In this document: positions 23,201 to 33,359 of the stretch, piece after piece
Layout of the letters: each line of letters begins with the position of its first letter
Position numbering within the stretch: position 1 is the first letter of the stretch
DNA from: Symbiodinium natans
Lineage: Eukaryota; Sar; Dinophyceae; Suessiales; Symbiodiniaceae
NCBI GenBank assembly: GCA_905221605.1
Contig: CAJNDS010002536.1
Location: forward strand, 312,001 to 376,000
Length of the DNA stretch: 64,000 bases
Reading direction: 5' to 3'
Notes under the pieces: model-generated
What the model was told of the DNA's origin: nothing
What the model saw: only the letters and a program-made list of their open reading frames with translations
Databases searched by the model: none
Program-made: the position numbers and the translations under genes

Positions 23201-24814
23201 TGCTTAATTAACTAGCCTCGTCTCAATTTAAGCAACTTGCTCAACTCAGACTCCCCACGCTAATGGTGCTCTTGCCGCTGCCAGAAAGGCCCGTCCTCAG
23301 CCAAAGCACACACACACACACACATCCACACGCACACAGGCACACAGGCACACGCAGAGAGGCACACACACCCACCCGCCCACACACCCGCACACCTGCA
23401 CACACGCAGACCCGCACACCTCCACACCCCCACGCCCCCACACCCGCACACCGACATAGAGAGACAGAGAGACAGAGAGACAGAGAGACAGAGAGACAGA
23501 GAGACAGAGAGACAGAGAGACAGAGAGACAGAGAGGCAGAGAGACAGAGAGACAGAGAGACACAGAGAGACAGAGAGACAGAGAGACAGAGAGACAGAGA
23601 CACAGAGAGACAGAGAGACACACAGACACACAGACACACAGACACACAGACACACAGACACACAGACACACAGACACACAGACACACAGACACACAGACA
23701 CACAGACACACAGACACACAGACACACAGACACACAGACACACAGACACACAGACACGCACGCACACGCACAGGCACACGTGTGCTATCGTGCGTTGCAG
23801 GTTTCACCCGCATTCGAGAACCTCCATCCCTTCAACCCTGGGCGCCTCCAACCTTTCCAAGCCCTGACCGCCAAACGCCGAACAACCCAACTTCTCAGCC
23901 AGGCCCGAGGCATCCAAAGCGTGATGCCCATGTGGCCTGGACCGGGTAACACACGTCTGGTACATTGACGTAGCAACCCCTAAAACTCGGGGTCGCGAAA
24001 ATCAGCTAGCTGCTTCGACAGTAATCGGGGAAATGTGGGGCCATGCGAATTCCGAAGATTCCGGGCCACTTTGCATTTCGTCAACGTTTCTTTGACTTCT
24101 GGCTTCGCCTCTTGTTTGATTTTCTTCCCTGACCTCTCCGGCGCAAGCATGGATTACAAGTGTTTGTCGGTGTGCTGCTGGAGCACGCTTGCTCCTTCCA
24201 AAATCGCTTGGCGCTACTGTCGATGTTGGTTCTTTGTCCTGGTATTGCTGCATCGCTTGACGCGCTTACGCACCACCAGTCGAGCAGAAGGACTGCTAGC
24301 AAGCTGCTAACTGCTAGCTGCCAGCTCATCTGCGCGAAACAATTTCTTACCTGAGATTTGCACCGTTCGACTTCCATTTCTCCTCGCGGGGGAGGCCCTC
24401 GTGAAACCTGGGTGGCGCACATGCACATGTGGCTAAAACACGTAACCGACATGCAGCTAGGCATAGTTAGGCGAATAGCCACTGGCACAGTCGCTATGGC
24501 TAGCAACAGACTCGGCAGTTTCCAGCACAGGAAAAGAGTGCGTATTCGATTTGGGCACTGCTGCGGTGTCTGCCTGTGTGTCCGCTACGCCCAGGCACAG
24601 GTGGTTGGGCCAAGCCATTTTTTCACAAGGGACCTCGACTGCTGCCAAGCCATTGAAGACACAAACTTGAGCCCAAACCCCAAGACCCCTCCATGGCAAG
24701 GAGCTTGATGTTGGTGCTCTTCACATCAGCGCCCAAAACCTTGCGAGAGTTTTCATCACGGCCCTTCAGCCCCGCACCCTTGACCATCTTGGCAGCATGC
24801 GCCTCGCAAACCCC
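20262..24814 (-). CDS. Adenylyl-sulfate (APS) kinase, 13 exons
   Basis: Transfers phosphate from ATP to APS, giving PAPS for sulfation and sulfate assimilation. Exons: 24814-24705, 24407-24364 ([14 protein letters not shown]), 23936-23912 (HMGITLW), 23295-23259 (P-loop [11 protein letters not shown]), 22595-22556, ~22226-22184 ([13 protein letters not shown]), 21930-21876 ([18 protein letters not shown]), 21600-21580 (VSKLFAE), 21366-21301 ([17 protein letters not shown]), 21066-21034, 20835-20774 ([20 protein letters not shown]), 20667-20602 ([19 protein letters not shown]) and 20331-20262 ([10 protein letters not shown]… stop TGA). This covers the whole ~190-residue CysC fold in order: the Walker A loop, LDGDN, the RxN-type ENVRR, ISPY, GLYK and FTGID, with nothing missing. 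Every acceptor is AG|G. Donors are GC at seven junctions, GT at three and ambiguous at two. The first exon, before FHEG, is less certain, and its start codon was not found. Confidence 0.9.
20539..20582. repeat. CCCTAAA repeats in the last APS kinase intron
   Basis: Four units lie between exons 20602-20667 and 20262-20331. Confidence 0.85.
20866..20900. repeat. TTTAGGG-like repeats in an APS kinase intron
   Basis: GGGGTTTTGGGGTTTAGGG plus one more unit lies in the intron between exons 21034-21066 and 20774-20835. Confidence 0.8.
21753..21828. mobile_element. 76-bp inverted-repeat element in an APS kinase intron
   Basis: Left end GTTTCCCAAAATGGG and right end CCCTATTTTCGGAAAC are inverted repeats with two mismatches or offsets. 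The inside is runs of C and A. It lies wholly in the intron between exons 21876-21930 and 21580-21600. It shares the terminal GTTTCC and the GTACCCC/TATACCCC interior with the 167-bp element at 13.16 kb. No clear target duplication was seen. Confidence 0.45.
23306..23765. repeat. Composite microsatellite: (CA)n, (AGAGACAG)n, (ACACACAG)n
   Basis: CA/CGCACA-rich DNA passes into about 20 copies of the 8-mer GAGACAGA and about 20 of CACAGACA. It sits inside the APS kinase intron between exons 23912-23936 and 23259-23295. Long Cys/Val/Ser/Leu open frames on all minus frames are produced by the 8-bp period. Confidence 0.95.
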
Positions 24815-25387
24815 CTGAATGACCCCGAATGCCAGCTTCCAAGCCCCCAAAAGCACGTCGAAATCCCAACGAACTAGGTGAAAGGGAGGGTGTCTGGGGG
24901 CAACGTACTAGGGCTGTACTGACACGGTTGCAAACCGCCGCTGTAAATTCAAGCCAAGCCATGCGCCGTACTGAAGCCAGTGAATAGGCAGCGGCGCTGT
25001 AATATACCGTGTTTGAAGCGTGCAAATAGGTAGGTATTTTGTACCTGCCGTATGCAAAAAAAAATGTGGCTAGGCTTTGTGAGAAGTGCGCACTTATGTT
25101 AAGCAGATATGCCGAATGGGCAGAAACTTACCGTATCTGGAGCCGGCGGAGAGCTCGGGTCTAGGGGATAGGGGCAACTCATGGATAGAAAGAGTACACA
25201 TTAGTACACTTTGTTGTTCAACGCTGCACCCTTACACATAGGCCCCCCCGAAACCCAAAACACGGTATGAAGCTCTTGAACCTGGGCCTTCACACCTTCA
25301 TGCCAGTCAGGGCTGAGGGTCTTGGACACCGTAAACCCAACCAAGGCTCATCAGCCCCCACCCCCCCCTTCTTAGGGCTTGAGCTTC
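24815..25387. other. Intergenic, no supported gene
   Basis: Between the 5' end of the APS kinase model and the stop of the PPR gene. No motif or biased frame was seen. Confidence 0.45.
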
Positions 25388-28243
25388 TCAACCTCTCAAC
25401 CTCTCAACCCCTGAGCCCCAAACGCTCGCGACATGGCCGCGACATGCAGGATCGGCCAGACTACCCGACCTCTTTAGCTCAGGGAAGAATGAGCGGAGCC
25501 TCTGCAGATCGGCTCCCATCAGATTGACCTGTACCCTGCCCCGGTTGCTGCGGATCGCATTGGGTATGCCGCAAGTGTCCAGCAACTTGAGCACCGCAGC
25601 CTGCACGTCCGTCGTTTGCCAAGTTTCCCGCGATTTGCCCCAGCCAGTTATGATCTCAAAAGAAGTTGCATCGATTGCAGGTCCCTCGCGTCCATCGACT
25701 AGCTGTTCTGGGACGATTTCGGCTAACCACCAAAGCACGGCCAGCATCGCTGAACCACAGGAGTGATCATGAAGATCAATTTGCACTCCACGTGCACGCA
25801 GCATGTCTGGCCAGGCTTGGTCTAGCAAGGCTTCTCGGAACAGGTCAAAGCCAACGACTTCCGTGTATACTGCGTCCAGCACTTGGGCGTAAGTGTCCGT
25901 GTCTTGCTTGAGGCTCCGTGTCCTCATGGACGAAAACACAGACAAGGCAAGATCCCAAAGGCGGGCTGAACCAAGTGCGCCAATGCAAGCGTTGAAGGTG
26001 ATCTGGTTGGGCGCAAGTCGCGCCACCGGCATCTCGGCAAACAAGTGCAGGGACCTCTCCCACTCCCCGCCCTTTCCACAGGCACTGATGCCAGCATTGA
26101 AGCTGACCATGTTGGCCAGCACTCTGGCGGCTGGCATCTGCGAAAGCAATCGCAGGGCCATCTGCCACTCACCGCCTTTCTCACAGGCGCTGATGGCAGC
26201 ATTGAAGCTGAAAGCGTTTGGCAACACACTGACTGCCGACATCTGCCGGAGCAAGAGCAGGGCCATCTGCCACTGACTGCCTTTCTCACAGGCGCTGATG
26301 GCAGCCCTGAAACTGCGCACATTTGCCTGTACTCTGGCTTTCGACATCTGCATAAGCAAGTGCAGGGCCATCTGCCACTCGCCGCCTTTCTCAAAGGCGC
26401 CGATTGCGGAATTGAAGCTGATCTCGTTTGGCACCATACTGGCTGCGGGCATCTGCGAGAGCAAGCACAGAGCCATCTGCCACTCACCACCTTTCCCACA
26501 AGCGCTGATGCAGGCGTTGAAAGTGATCGCGTCCGGTAAAACTGTGGCTGTCGGCATCTGCCGAAACAAGTCCAATGCCATCTGCCACTCGCCAGCCTTC
26601 TCACAGGCGCTGATGCCTGCATTGAAGCTGATGTCGTCTGGCACCACACTGGCCGTTGGCATCTGTGCGAGCAAGTGCAAGGCCACCTGCCATTCGCCGC
26701 GTTTCTCACAAGCACTGATGCCAGCGCTGAAGCTGATCTCGTTGGGCACAACACTGGCTCTCGGCATTCCTTCAAGCAAGTGCAATGCAATCTGCCACTC
26801 GCCACCTTTCTCACAAGCGCTGATAGCAGAACTGAAGCTGATCTTGTTAGGCAACACGCTGGCGATCGGCATCTGCGACAACAAATGCAAAGCCATCTGC
26901 CACTCGCCACTTTTCTCACAGGCACTGATGGCGGAACTGAAGCTGCGCACGTTTGGTACGACGATGGCCTTCGACATCTGCGAGAGCAACAGCAAGGCCA
27001 TCTGCCACACACTGCCCTTCTCACAGGCGCTGATGCCAGCGTTGAAGCTAATCTGGTCCGGTATGACTGCAGCTGCCGGCATCTGCGAGAGCAGCTTTAG
27101 GGCCATCTGCCACGCGCCGGCCTTCTCGCAGCCGCTGATCACAGAATTGAAGCTGACGTCGTCCGGCACGACTCTGGCTGCCGGCATCTGCGAAAGCAAT
27201 TGCAGGGCCATCTGCCACTCACCGCCTTTCTCGCACGCGCTGATGCCTGCATTGAAACTGATCTCGTCCGGCACAGCTGTGGCTGCCGGCATCTGCGAGA
27301 ACAAATGCAAGGCCATCTGCCACTCACCGCCTTTCTCACAGGCACTCATGGCAGCGCTGAAGCTGATCTTGTCCGGCGCAACTTCGGCTCTTGACATCTG
27401 GGAAAACACATGCAAGGCCATGTGCCACTCGCCACCTTTCTCACAGGCACTGATGGCGGAACTGAAACTTTGGACTTGGGGCACCACTTGGACCAGCGGC
27501 ATGTGGGAAAGCAAAAGCAGGGCCACCTGCCACACACCACCTTTCCCACATGCGCTGATGCAAGCGTTGAAAGTGATCGCGTCCGGGATAATTGCGGCGA
27601 TCGGCATCTGCAAAAACAAATGCATCGCCGCAGGCCACTCGCCGCCTTTCTCACAGGCACTGATGACAGAACTATAGCTGATCTTGTTTGGTACTATTTT
27701 GCCTTCTGGCATCTGCGAGAGCAAGTGCAAGGCCAACTGCCATTCACCACCTTTCTCACAGGCGCTGATGGCGGAACTGAAGCTGCGCACGTCTGGCACA
27801 ATGCTGGCTGTCGGCATCTGCGAAAGCAAATGCAGGGCCATCTGCCACTCACCCCCTTTCCCACAGGCGCTTATACCGGCGTTGAAGCTCACTACGTCTG
27901 GATCAAGTCGTGCTGACATCATTTGCGAAAGGAGTTGAAGCGCAAGCTGCCACTGCAAGCCCTTCTCGCATGCAGTGATTGCAGCACTGCAACTGTAAAC
28001 ATCGGGCTGTACCTCGGCCACCATGATTTCCGCAAGAACTTGGGTCGCAACCTGCCACTGCTGAGCCCTTCCGCAGCCCACAATGGCTGTGCAGAACACC
28101 CACTGGTTGCTGGCCGTTGGTGGCATGTCCTGGAGCAGGTGGACTGCAACCTGCCAATCTTTCTTGCGACAGGCTTCTTGAACCAGCGCGGAAAGTTCAG
28201 CGCGTCTTGTCGCAACTTGGTTTGCCATTGCTGGTGACCTCAT
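25388..28243 (-). CDS. PPR-SMR protein, about 21 P-type PPR motifs plus SMR domain
   Basis: 951 residues from the first ATG (28243; MRSPAMANQ; 28228 also possible). The frame stays open to 28480, but that part reads through a CCCTAAA tract and has no ATG, so I exclude it. Residues ~50-790 are 35-residue PPR motifs with no gaps, each like ISFNAGISACEKGGEWQMAL. PPR proteins bind single-stranded RNA one base per motif, mostly in plastids or mitochondria. The C-terminus (~805-925) is an SMR domain: VQIDLHDHSCG (LDxH-type motif) and FEIITGWGKS (TGxGxxS-type). SMR domains of PPR-SMR proteins can cut RNA. Position 5/35 pairs are almost all code-like and predict a tRNA T-arm target. No transit peptide is obvious. 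The last ~25 residues may be intronic. Confidence 0.93.
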   Translation of the reverse strand: MRSPAMANQVATRRAELSALVQEACRKKDWQVAVHLLQDMPPTASNQWVFCTAIVGCGRAQQWQVATQVLAEIMVAEVQPDVYSCSAAITACEKGLQWQLALQLLSQMMSARLDPDVVSFNAGISACGKGGEWQMALHLLSQMPTASIVPDVRSFSSAISACEKGGEWQLALHLLSQMPEGKIVPNKISYSSVISACEKGGEWPAAMHLFLQMPIAAIIPDAITFNACISACGKGGVWQVALLLLSHMPLVQVVPQVQSFSSAISACEKGGEWHMALHVFSQMSRAEVAPDKISFSAAMSACEKGGEWQMALHLFSQMPAATAVPDEISFNAGISACEKGGEWQMALQLLSQMPAARVVPDDVSFNSVISGCEKAGAWQMALKLLSQMPAAAVIPDQISFNAGISACEKGSVWQMALLLLSQMSKAIVVPNVRSFSSAISACEKSGEWQMALHLLSQMPIASVLPNKISFSSAISACEKGGEWQIALHLLEGMPRASVVPNEISFSAGISACEKRGEWQVALHLLAQMPTASVVPDDISFNAGISACEKAGEWQMALDLFRQMPTATVLPDAITFNACISACGKGGEWQMALCLLSQMPAASMVPNEISFNSAIGAFEKGGEWQMALHLLMQMSKARVQANVRSFRAAISACEKGSQWQMALLLLRQMSAVSVLPNAFSFNAAISACEKGGEWQMALRLLSQMPAARVLANMVSFNAGISACGKGGEWERSLHLFAEMPVARLAPNQITFNACIGALGSARLWDLALSVFSSMRTRSLKQDTDTYAQVLDAVYTEVVGFDLFREALLDQAWPDMLRARGVQIDLHDHSCGSAMLAVLWWLAEIVPEQLVDGREGPAIDATSFEIITGWGKSRETWQTTDVQAAVLKLLDTCGIPNAIRSNRGRVQVNLMGADLQRLRSFFPELKRSGSLADPACRGHVASVWGSGVERLRG

Positions 28244-29638
28244 TGCTCCGCGGGCCTGGTGCGTGGAAGCTCTTGCGCAACTCGCACAACTGGAGCCCGA
28301 AATGGTCCAAAGGATGTTCGATCCCCTAAACCCTAAACACTCAAGCCTTCTGAGGCTTCTGCTGCGGGGCTCTGGAGCAGGAGCCCAGCCAGCAGGCCTG
28401 CAACACCAAAGCAGGGACCGAATCGGCAGCTGCGCGGATGCATAGATTTCGAAGGGGTTTAGGGTTCTTTTTTTTGACAACCCTTCACTCCTTTTCGGGC
28501 GAGCTTACAGCTAGGGTAGGTTACTAGGGTTTCAGGGTTTAGGGTTTTAGGGTTTAAGGGTTTAAGGGTTTTTCAGGGTTTAGGGAATTGGTGGACGACT
28601 TAGTTACTGTACTGCCAATGTCAAGACAGTGGCGCTCCGGCAGCACCCCAACAGCTTGAAACCAGAGGCCGTTCCTCACGTCACCACGTTGAATCTGCCA
28701 ACGATCCCCAGGTTGCTGCCAAGGAAGCCTCCCTTCCGATTGCATGCCGAACTAGCTCGGGCGAAGTGCAAAAAATCATGACACTGCTGATCGGATTCCG
28801 AAACAAAACATACCCACGGAAGCCGCAGCCGATGCTACCTGTAGAATCGTAGAACCCTTTGAACGTTTGACGCAAAACGGCCCAAACCCATGTTAGTTAG
28901 GCTGACCATTCCCTCCGCAGAGCGTCTGTGTGTGTGGCGGCGCCAGCATGTTCGAGACAGCTGCAACATGTCGTAAGCAATATGCAAAGTTGTGGAAGCA
29001 GTAACATCATGGCTGAAGTAACAGCCCACTCGAAGCTCAAAGCCACGAGCAGCACATCTGAAATTGAAAGCTTAGCCCGAAACCCCGAATTCCATCTCAT
29101 TCCACGTAATTCCCCCACCAAGGTCGCAGCTCAAGGGCGCCAGAGCTCCCGACATCACAGATGGTGGGAGCGGAGCAAAGCGAGGGTGCACGAAGAATCG
29201 GAGCCGAAGACTGCCATAGAGTGCTTGTTTTAGGGGCAGCTTCGGGCCTTATAAGTTCAATGGTCTCAGCCTTGCCAAAGCTTTGACTGCTTGCCCTGGC
29301 GCTTGACAAGAGCCAAGCTCCCAGACTTTTGCGCGAAGGCTTGAAGCACACGAAGCCATCATGAAGCAACACCACCCAAGGCTCCGCGCTCGCGTGCGGC
29401 TGCGGCGGAGCGTAGGGCCTCAGCTGCCTGGTTCTGCACCCGCCTCGGCTGCGTGGGCTTTCAAATTTTATGTAGGGCTTTGGGCTTGTGCTCTCGGGTG
29501 TTTATTGGGCGGCTTTAGCACCACCTTCTGACTTACGGAACGTAGAGGCGTCTACAGAGCTGCGGACTGTTATGCCTCACATTCTGGGCCTTCTTAGATC
29601 TCGTCTTTCGTGCTTGCACAAAGCAAGCAAGTGGAAAC
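28244..29638. other. 5' flank of PPR gene; no supported gene
   Basis: Holds two telomere-like tracts (about 28318-28340 and 28454-28590). Short open frames lack motifs. Confidence 0.45.
28454..28590. repeat. Telomere-like repeats, TTTAGGG variants
   Basis: GGGTTTAGGG, GGGTTTCAGGG, GGGTTTAAGGG and GGGTTTTTCAGGG units upstream of the PPR gene. Confidence 0.85.
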
Positions 29639-29761
29639 TTTCAGCTTGCTAGGGTCCACCTCACGTGGCATTTCTTGAATGCTCTGAGGCCAGGGCAGCT
29701 CCGCGAGAAGTGAATGGCGCAGCTGTTCCACCTCAGCGAACTGGGCGCAGAGGTGCAAAAC
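29639..29761 (-). CDS. Unknown protein, one 123-nt exon
   Basis: Bounded by AG|G (CCGAG|GTT) and GT (CTGAAA|GTTTCC), phase 0 at both ends. Encodes 41 residues including VLHLCAQFAEVEQLRHSLLA and PREVDPSKLK, a likely amphipathic helix followed by a Pro-rich turn. Family not recognised. Neighbouring exons were not found. Confidence 0.45.
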
Positions 29762-31524
29762 CTCGGTTTTCGGCAAGCTTTTGAAGACAGCGTGGACAAG
29801 AAGACAACAGAAACACTACAGTAGACCCAAATCTCGAGCTGGCGCGAACTTTGATCTGGAGCCGCAAGCTTCCTCCTAATGATGGCTGGAGGACACGGTA
29901 GCAACGCTGAAAGAAAGAGACTGAGATTGTCACTGCTTTCTCTCACTGCAAGCCCACGGCAGGCGAGCTACGACATGAAACAACGTGAACATTCCCTCGA
30001 TGCCTGTTTGTTTCCTAACGCACCAAGCGCCGTACCCGGCGCTGCACGGCGAACTGCTGCAGCTTGGAGGCAAAGTGTTCCTCCGGTCTTGTCAACTTTC
30101 AGGGAAGCATTCGTGTATCGTCATACATGAGGTTTCTCGGTCTGACCATCTTGCATGCTTGCAAGAAGCAAAACCCTGAGCAGCTCATCAGGATCGAGGC
30201 ACTGGCACATTGGAATTTAGGCGCCAACGGTTTGGCAGATAGGAAGCTTGCACGACTTTTGCCGGTCGATTCATCTACTGTACCATAGTCTAGGTCCAAG
30301 GTGCCAGGCGCAAAGTTAAGCCCCTGATTAACTACTCCGAGAAGCATGTGTCCCAGAGCCAAATTGAACAAGGACGCAACTGACATCCGCAACATCACGC
30401 CTTCTCACATTCCGCGCAGCCAAGCTCCAGCTGACGGCTGCGTTGGCTCGTCGCGCCTCTAGCACTAGAGCCTTGAACCTCAACATACCTCAAACCGAGA
30501 CTTCCCGAACCTCAGAGCCCGAAAGGAGTTGCCGCCCGAGGTTTGGTTCTTTCAACGCTCGCTTTAAGTCCTTTCTTGGCGCTTTGATTTCAGCACGCAA
30601 GCAGTTGATCAATCTCAGTCCAGTGAGAGGATACAGTAACGGTCTTGAAGAGCAGCAGCTGCGGAGAAGCCGATTGGGGGAATTACACGTTTACGTGTCC
30701 ATGGGCCTTCACCTAACATTGTGTAGCTTTGCCATGAACATCAACATGCATGTGCTTTCTTAACACACGAATGCTCGCAACATATTGTACCAATACAAAC
30801 TCCCTCTAAGGCAGCGGCAGCCCCACACCCTAAGCCCGAAATTCTGCAACCCCGACTCTCAACGATCCCCCGGCCGGACCTGGAGCCCAGAATTCCTGAA
30901 TCCTGGGCGCGCGGCAAAGCTGTGCCAGAACCTGCTCGGCCTTGTTGCGCCAGCCAGCTAGCTCTACGGTATGGTGTGCGTGTGGTGGGCTTCTGAAACA
31001 CCATGGATTGCAATGCACGTCTTCAGTTAGCAGCGGCTGCTTTTTCCAGTGTGCACGCAGCTTGCTTCCGCTCTTCGACGGCTTGTTTCCGCTCTTAGAC
31101 GGTTGTGATAGCACGACATGCATGTCCTCCTCTGCTGGAACCACGCTAACAAGCTTTGGATCACTTGACTGAGGAGCTCTGTACGGATGGGCCGGCTGCG
31201 CTGCGCTGCACTGCGTTGCGCCGTGTGGTGCCGCATGGGCTGTGGGGTGGCGCGGGGTGCCGCGTCGTGATTTGCACTGATGCGAGCAACAGGATGCGCC
31301 GGTTGGTGAGAAGTTGGATGCGAGACCTTCGAGGTCAATATCATCCGATGCCACATGAAATATTGGTGTATCGGGCGACACCACCTGCTGCAGCGACAGC
31401 TCGCGGTCAAGGATCGACGGCGCTGTTGTGACGCCACTGACGCTATGATGAGCAGCAGGTCCAAGGTCCAAGTCGGACTGCAGAAATGCAACATCTCCTC
31501 TGGTGAGGCTTCTCAGGTGCAGAG
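29762..31524. other. No firm gene; one long minus-strand frame
   Basis: Minus 30830-31528 is open for 232 codons without an ATG start and includes DTPIFHVASDDIDLEGLASN. It overlaps the stop codon of the methyltransferase. It could be an exon of a downstream gene; codon bias is weak. Confidence 0.3.
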
Positions 31525-32205
31525 TCAAAGCTCAACTTCTGGCATTGCTGTGCCCGACGAGCGTGCGCCTCTGCGACGAGACTCTCCTTCGGCCGTGCAC
31601 GCCAGCAGATGCTCGATGATTGCCGTCTCGTCGTCCAACGTCGGAAGGCCAGAGTCAGCAAGAGGCTCCAGCCTGGCGACCGGCAAGGTCCATTTGGTGA
31701 AAAGACCAAAGTGAGCACCGGGTGGCCATCGCATGCGCTCGCCACATGGCCAGCCATAGATTTCCGACTCGACCACGATGACTCGAGCACCGGGCGGCAT
31801 CTGCTCAATAGCTGGGAGCAGGCGAACCAGCAATGTGGGCAGCAGAAAGATGTATGCCACGGTCGCTTGTGACAGCCCCGTGTCCATCGCGTCTGCCAAT
31901 CTCATTTCAATCGCCGACTCTACGCCAGCGAGGCGGGCCGCCTCGCGCGCTTGCCGGAGCTGCTGCCGATCGCCATCGATGCACACGACACGGGCGCCTC
32001 GGCGAGCTGCTTGGATTGCCACGCGTCCATCGCCACACCCGAGCTCGTAGACAGTGTCCTCGTGAGTGACGTTAGCCCAGTCCAATACGGGCCCGATCGC
32101 TTCCGCTTGACTTGGCGCCCATCCGATGCCCAGCTTCACGTCGGCGGCGGTCACAAACGCGACGACCCACGCAGTGATGATCGCTTGGGAGGCCATGAAA
32201 GTCAT
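31525..32205 (-). CDS. Class I SAM-dependent methyltransferase with N-terminal hydrophobic segment
   Basis: 226 residues from ATG 32205 (MTFMASQAII; 32196 also possible). The open frame continues upstream only through telomere-like sequence without ATG. Residues ~5-22 (QAIITAWVVAFVTA) are a signal peptide or membrane anchor. VYELGCGDGRVAIQAARRGA is motif I for SAM binding and VVCIDGD is the motif II acid. ATVAYIFLLPTLLVRLLPAI and PGARVIVVES match post-I/II/III strands. The overall pattern resembles the ATPSC/FAM173-type lysine methyltransferases and their bacterial relatives (A.V...DxVYDLGSGDGR). The substrate is not known, and this family assignment is tentative. Intronless. Confidence 0.82.
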   Translation of the reverse strand: MTFMASQAIITAWVVAFVTAADVKLGIGWAPSQAEAIGPVLDWANVTHEDTVYELGCGDGRVAIQAARRGARVVCIDGDRQQLRQAREAARLAGVESAIEMRLADAMDTGLSQATVAYIFLLPTLLVRLLPAIEQMPPGARVIVVESEIYGWPCGERMRWPPGAHFGLFTKWTLPVARLEPLADSGLPTLDDETAIIEHLLACTAEGESRRRGARSSGTAMPEVEL

Positions 32206-32614
32206 GTTAGGAGACAACGATGAAACAAAGTTATGGGGCAGGGTTTTGGGCTTCGGGTTCAGGCTTGGAAGCCGTGTCAAGCCGCATGCTTGCTGCCAGT
32301 TGAAGACGATCACTGTGCAGTCAGTTCAGCACAGCAAAGTGACTAGCCGATAGTCGTGATGGCACATGTTGGGATGACCTTACCCTTGCACCAGACTGCG
32401 AAACTGTAGGTGGATCCAGGCGACGCCAGGCTGAGGGTTGAAAGGCTCGAGGTTTGACCCCCTCCCACCCCCACTCTTGCAAGATTGCATGCATTCCAAC
32501 TTGCTCAAGTATCTTGAAGCCAGCTCTTGGTTGAGGATTTCGGGCGTTCGCACTTGTAGCGTCGAAGCGCAAACAGACTTTGCGCGCATGGGAGACTATA
32601 CATATACCGATTTG

Positions 32615-32615
<1 letters not shown>
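32206..32615. other. 5' flank of methyltransferase, no gene seen
   Basis: No biased frame. Near 32230-32270 there are degenerate telomere-like words (GGGTTTTGGGCTTCGGGTTCAGG). Confidence 0.4.
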
Positions 32616-32668
<53 letters not shown>

Positions 32669-32735
32669 AAACATATATATATATATGATATATATTGATA
32701 CATATATATATATGTGTGTGTGTGTGCATGTATGT
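32616..32735. repeat. (AT)n / (TATG)n / (GT)n microsatellite
   Basis: About 24 AT units, then interrupted ATATAT, then GTGTGTGTGTGT. Confidence 0.95.
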
Positions 32736-33359
32736 ATCTACTACAGTCGAGTCAAAGCTCATTACAATGAGTGCCGGACCACAAGCGCAAGATGGTCGCC
32801 TGAGTGCCCAGCCATGCTGCCCAGGGATGCAAGGCATCGGATGCCATGGGGGCCAATCTTCGTGCCAAAGCTTTGGCTTAGGGTTCAGGGTTCGTTCAGG
32901 ATTCAAGGCTGAGGGTTGAGGGTTTAGGGTTTAGGCCTCAAGTCAGGTGGAGATGGGCATGGGCATTGTTTGCCTTGGTGCTCTGGCTCGTTGACAGATG
33001 CAGAACGTGTCAACCCTGAGCGTGGCAACACCAGACTGGTTGCGCCAACAATTGCCCGAGAACTCAGACCAGCAAAAGGACAGACGGTGGCAAATAATGT
33101 GCATCCCTTATTCTTGGCCAAGCGAGTTGGTACGAAGTCCTGCCGTAGAATGTTAACAAAGGGCTGCAAGTGAAATCCGCCGAGGCCTCGGGCCGAAGGT
33201 GTATAGGTTGTCAGAACAGGCACCCCCCTCCAAATCCTCCCCCCAAGCCCAAAGCCACTTTTCGGCCCCCTTTTTTTGCTTCAAATGGGTACCCCCCCTA
33301 GGAGAGGAGGGTCCGCAAGCGGATGTCTCGCCAGGACCAGAGGCAGTTGCAGCCCATCC
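32736..33359. other. No supported gene
   Basis: A minus frame at 32924-33223 (QPFVNILRQDFVPTRL) is open but unbiased. 33282-33295 (AATGGGTACCCCCCC) resembles the interior of the 21.75 kb inverted-repeat element. Confidence 0.3.
32877..32940. repeat. Degenerate TTTAGGG-like repeats
   Basis: GGGTTCAGGGTTCGTTCAGG through GGGTTGAGGGTTTAGGGTTT. Confidence 0.8.

Noticed and set aside
23241-23813. Long Cys/Val/Ser/Leu-rich open frames on minus and Thr/His/Arg-rich on plus
   Set aside because: They are produced by 8-bp microsatellite units that lack stops in every frame.
25893-28237. Several plus-strand frames of 100-459 codons opposite the PPR gene
   Set aside because: They are antisense shadows of the repeated PPR codons and carry no family motif of their own.
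28244-28480. N-terminal extension of the PPR frame to 28480
   Set aside because: It has no ATG and translates a CCCTAAA tract, so it is likely 5' untranslated or intronic DNA.
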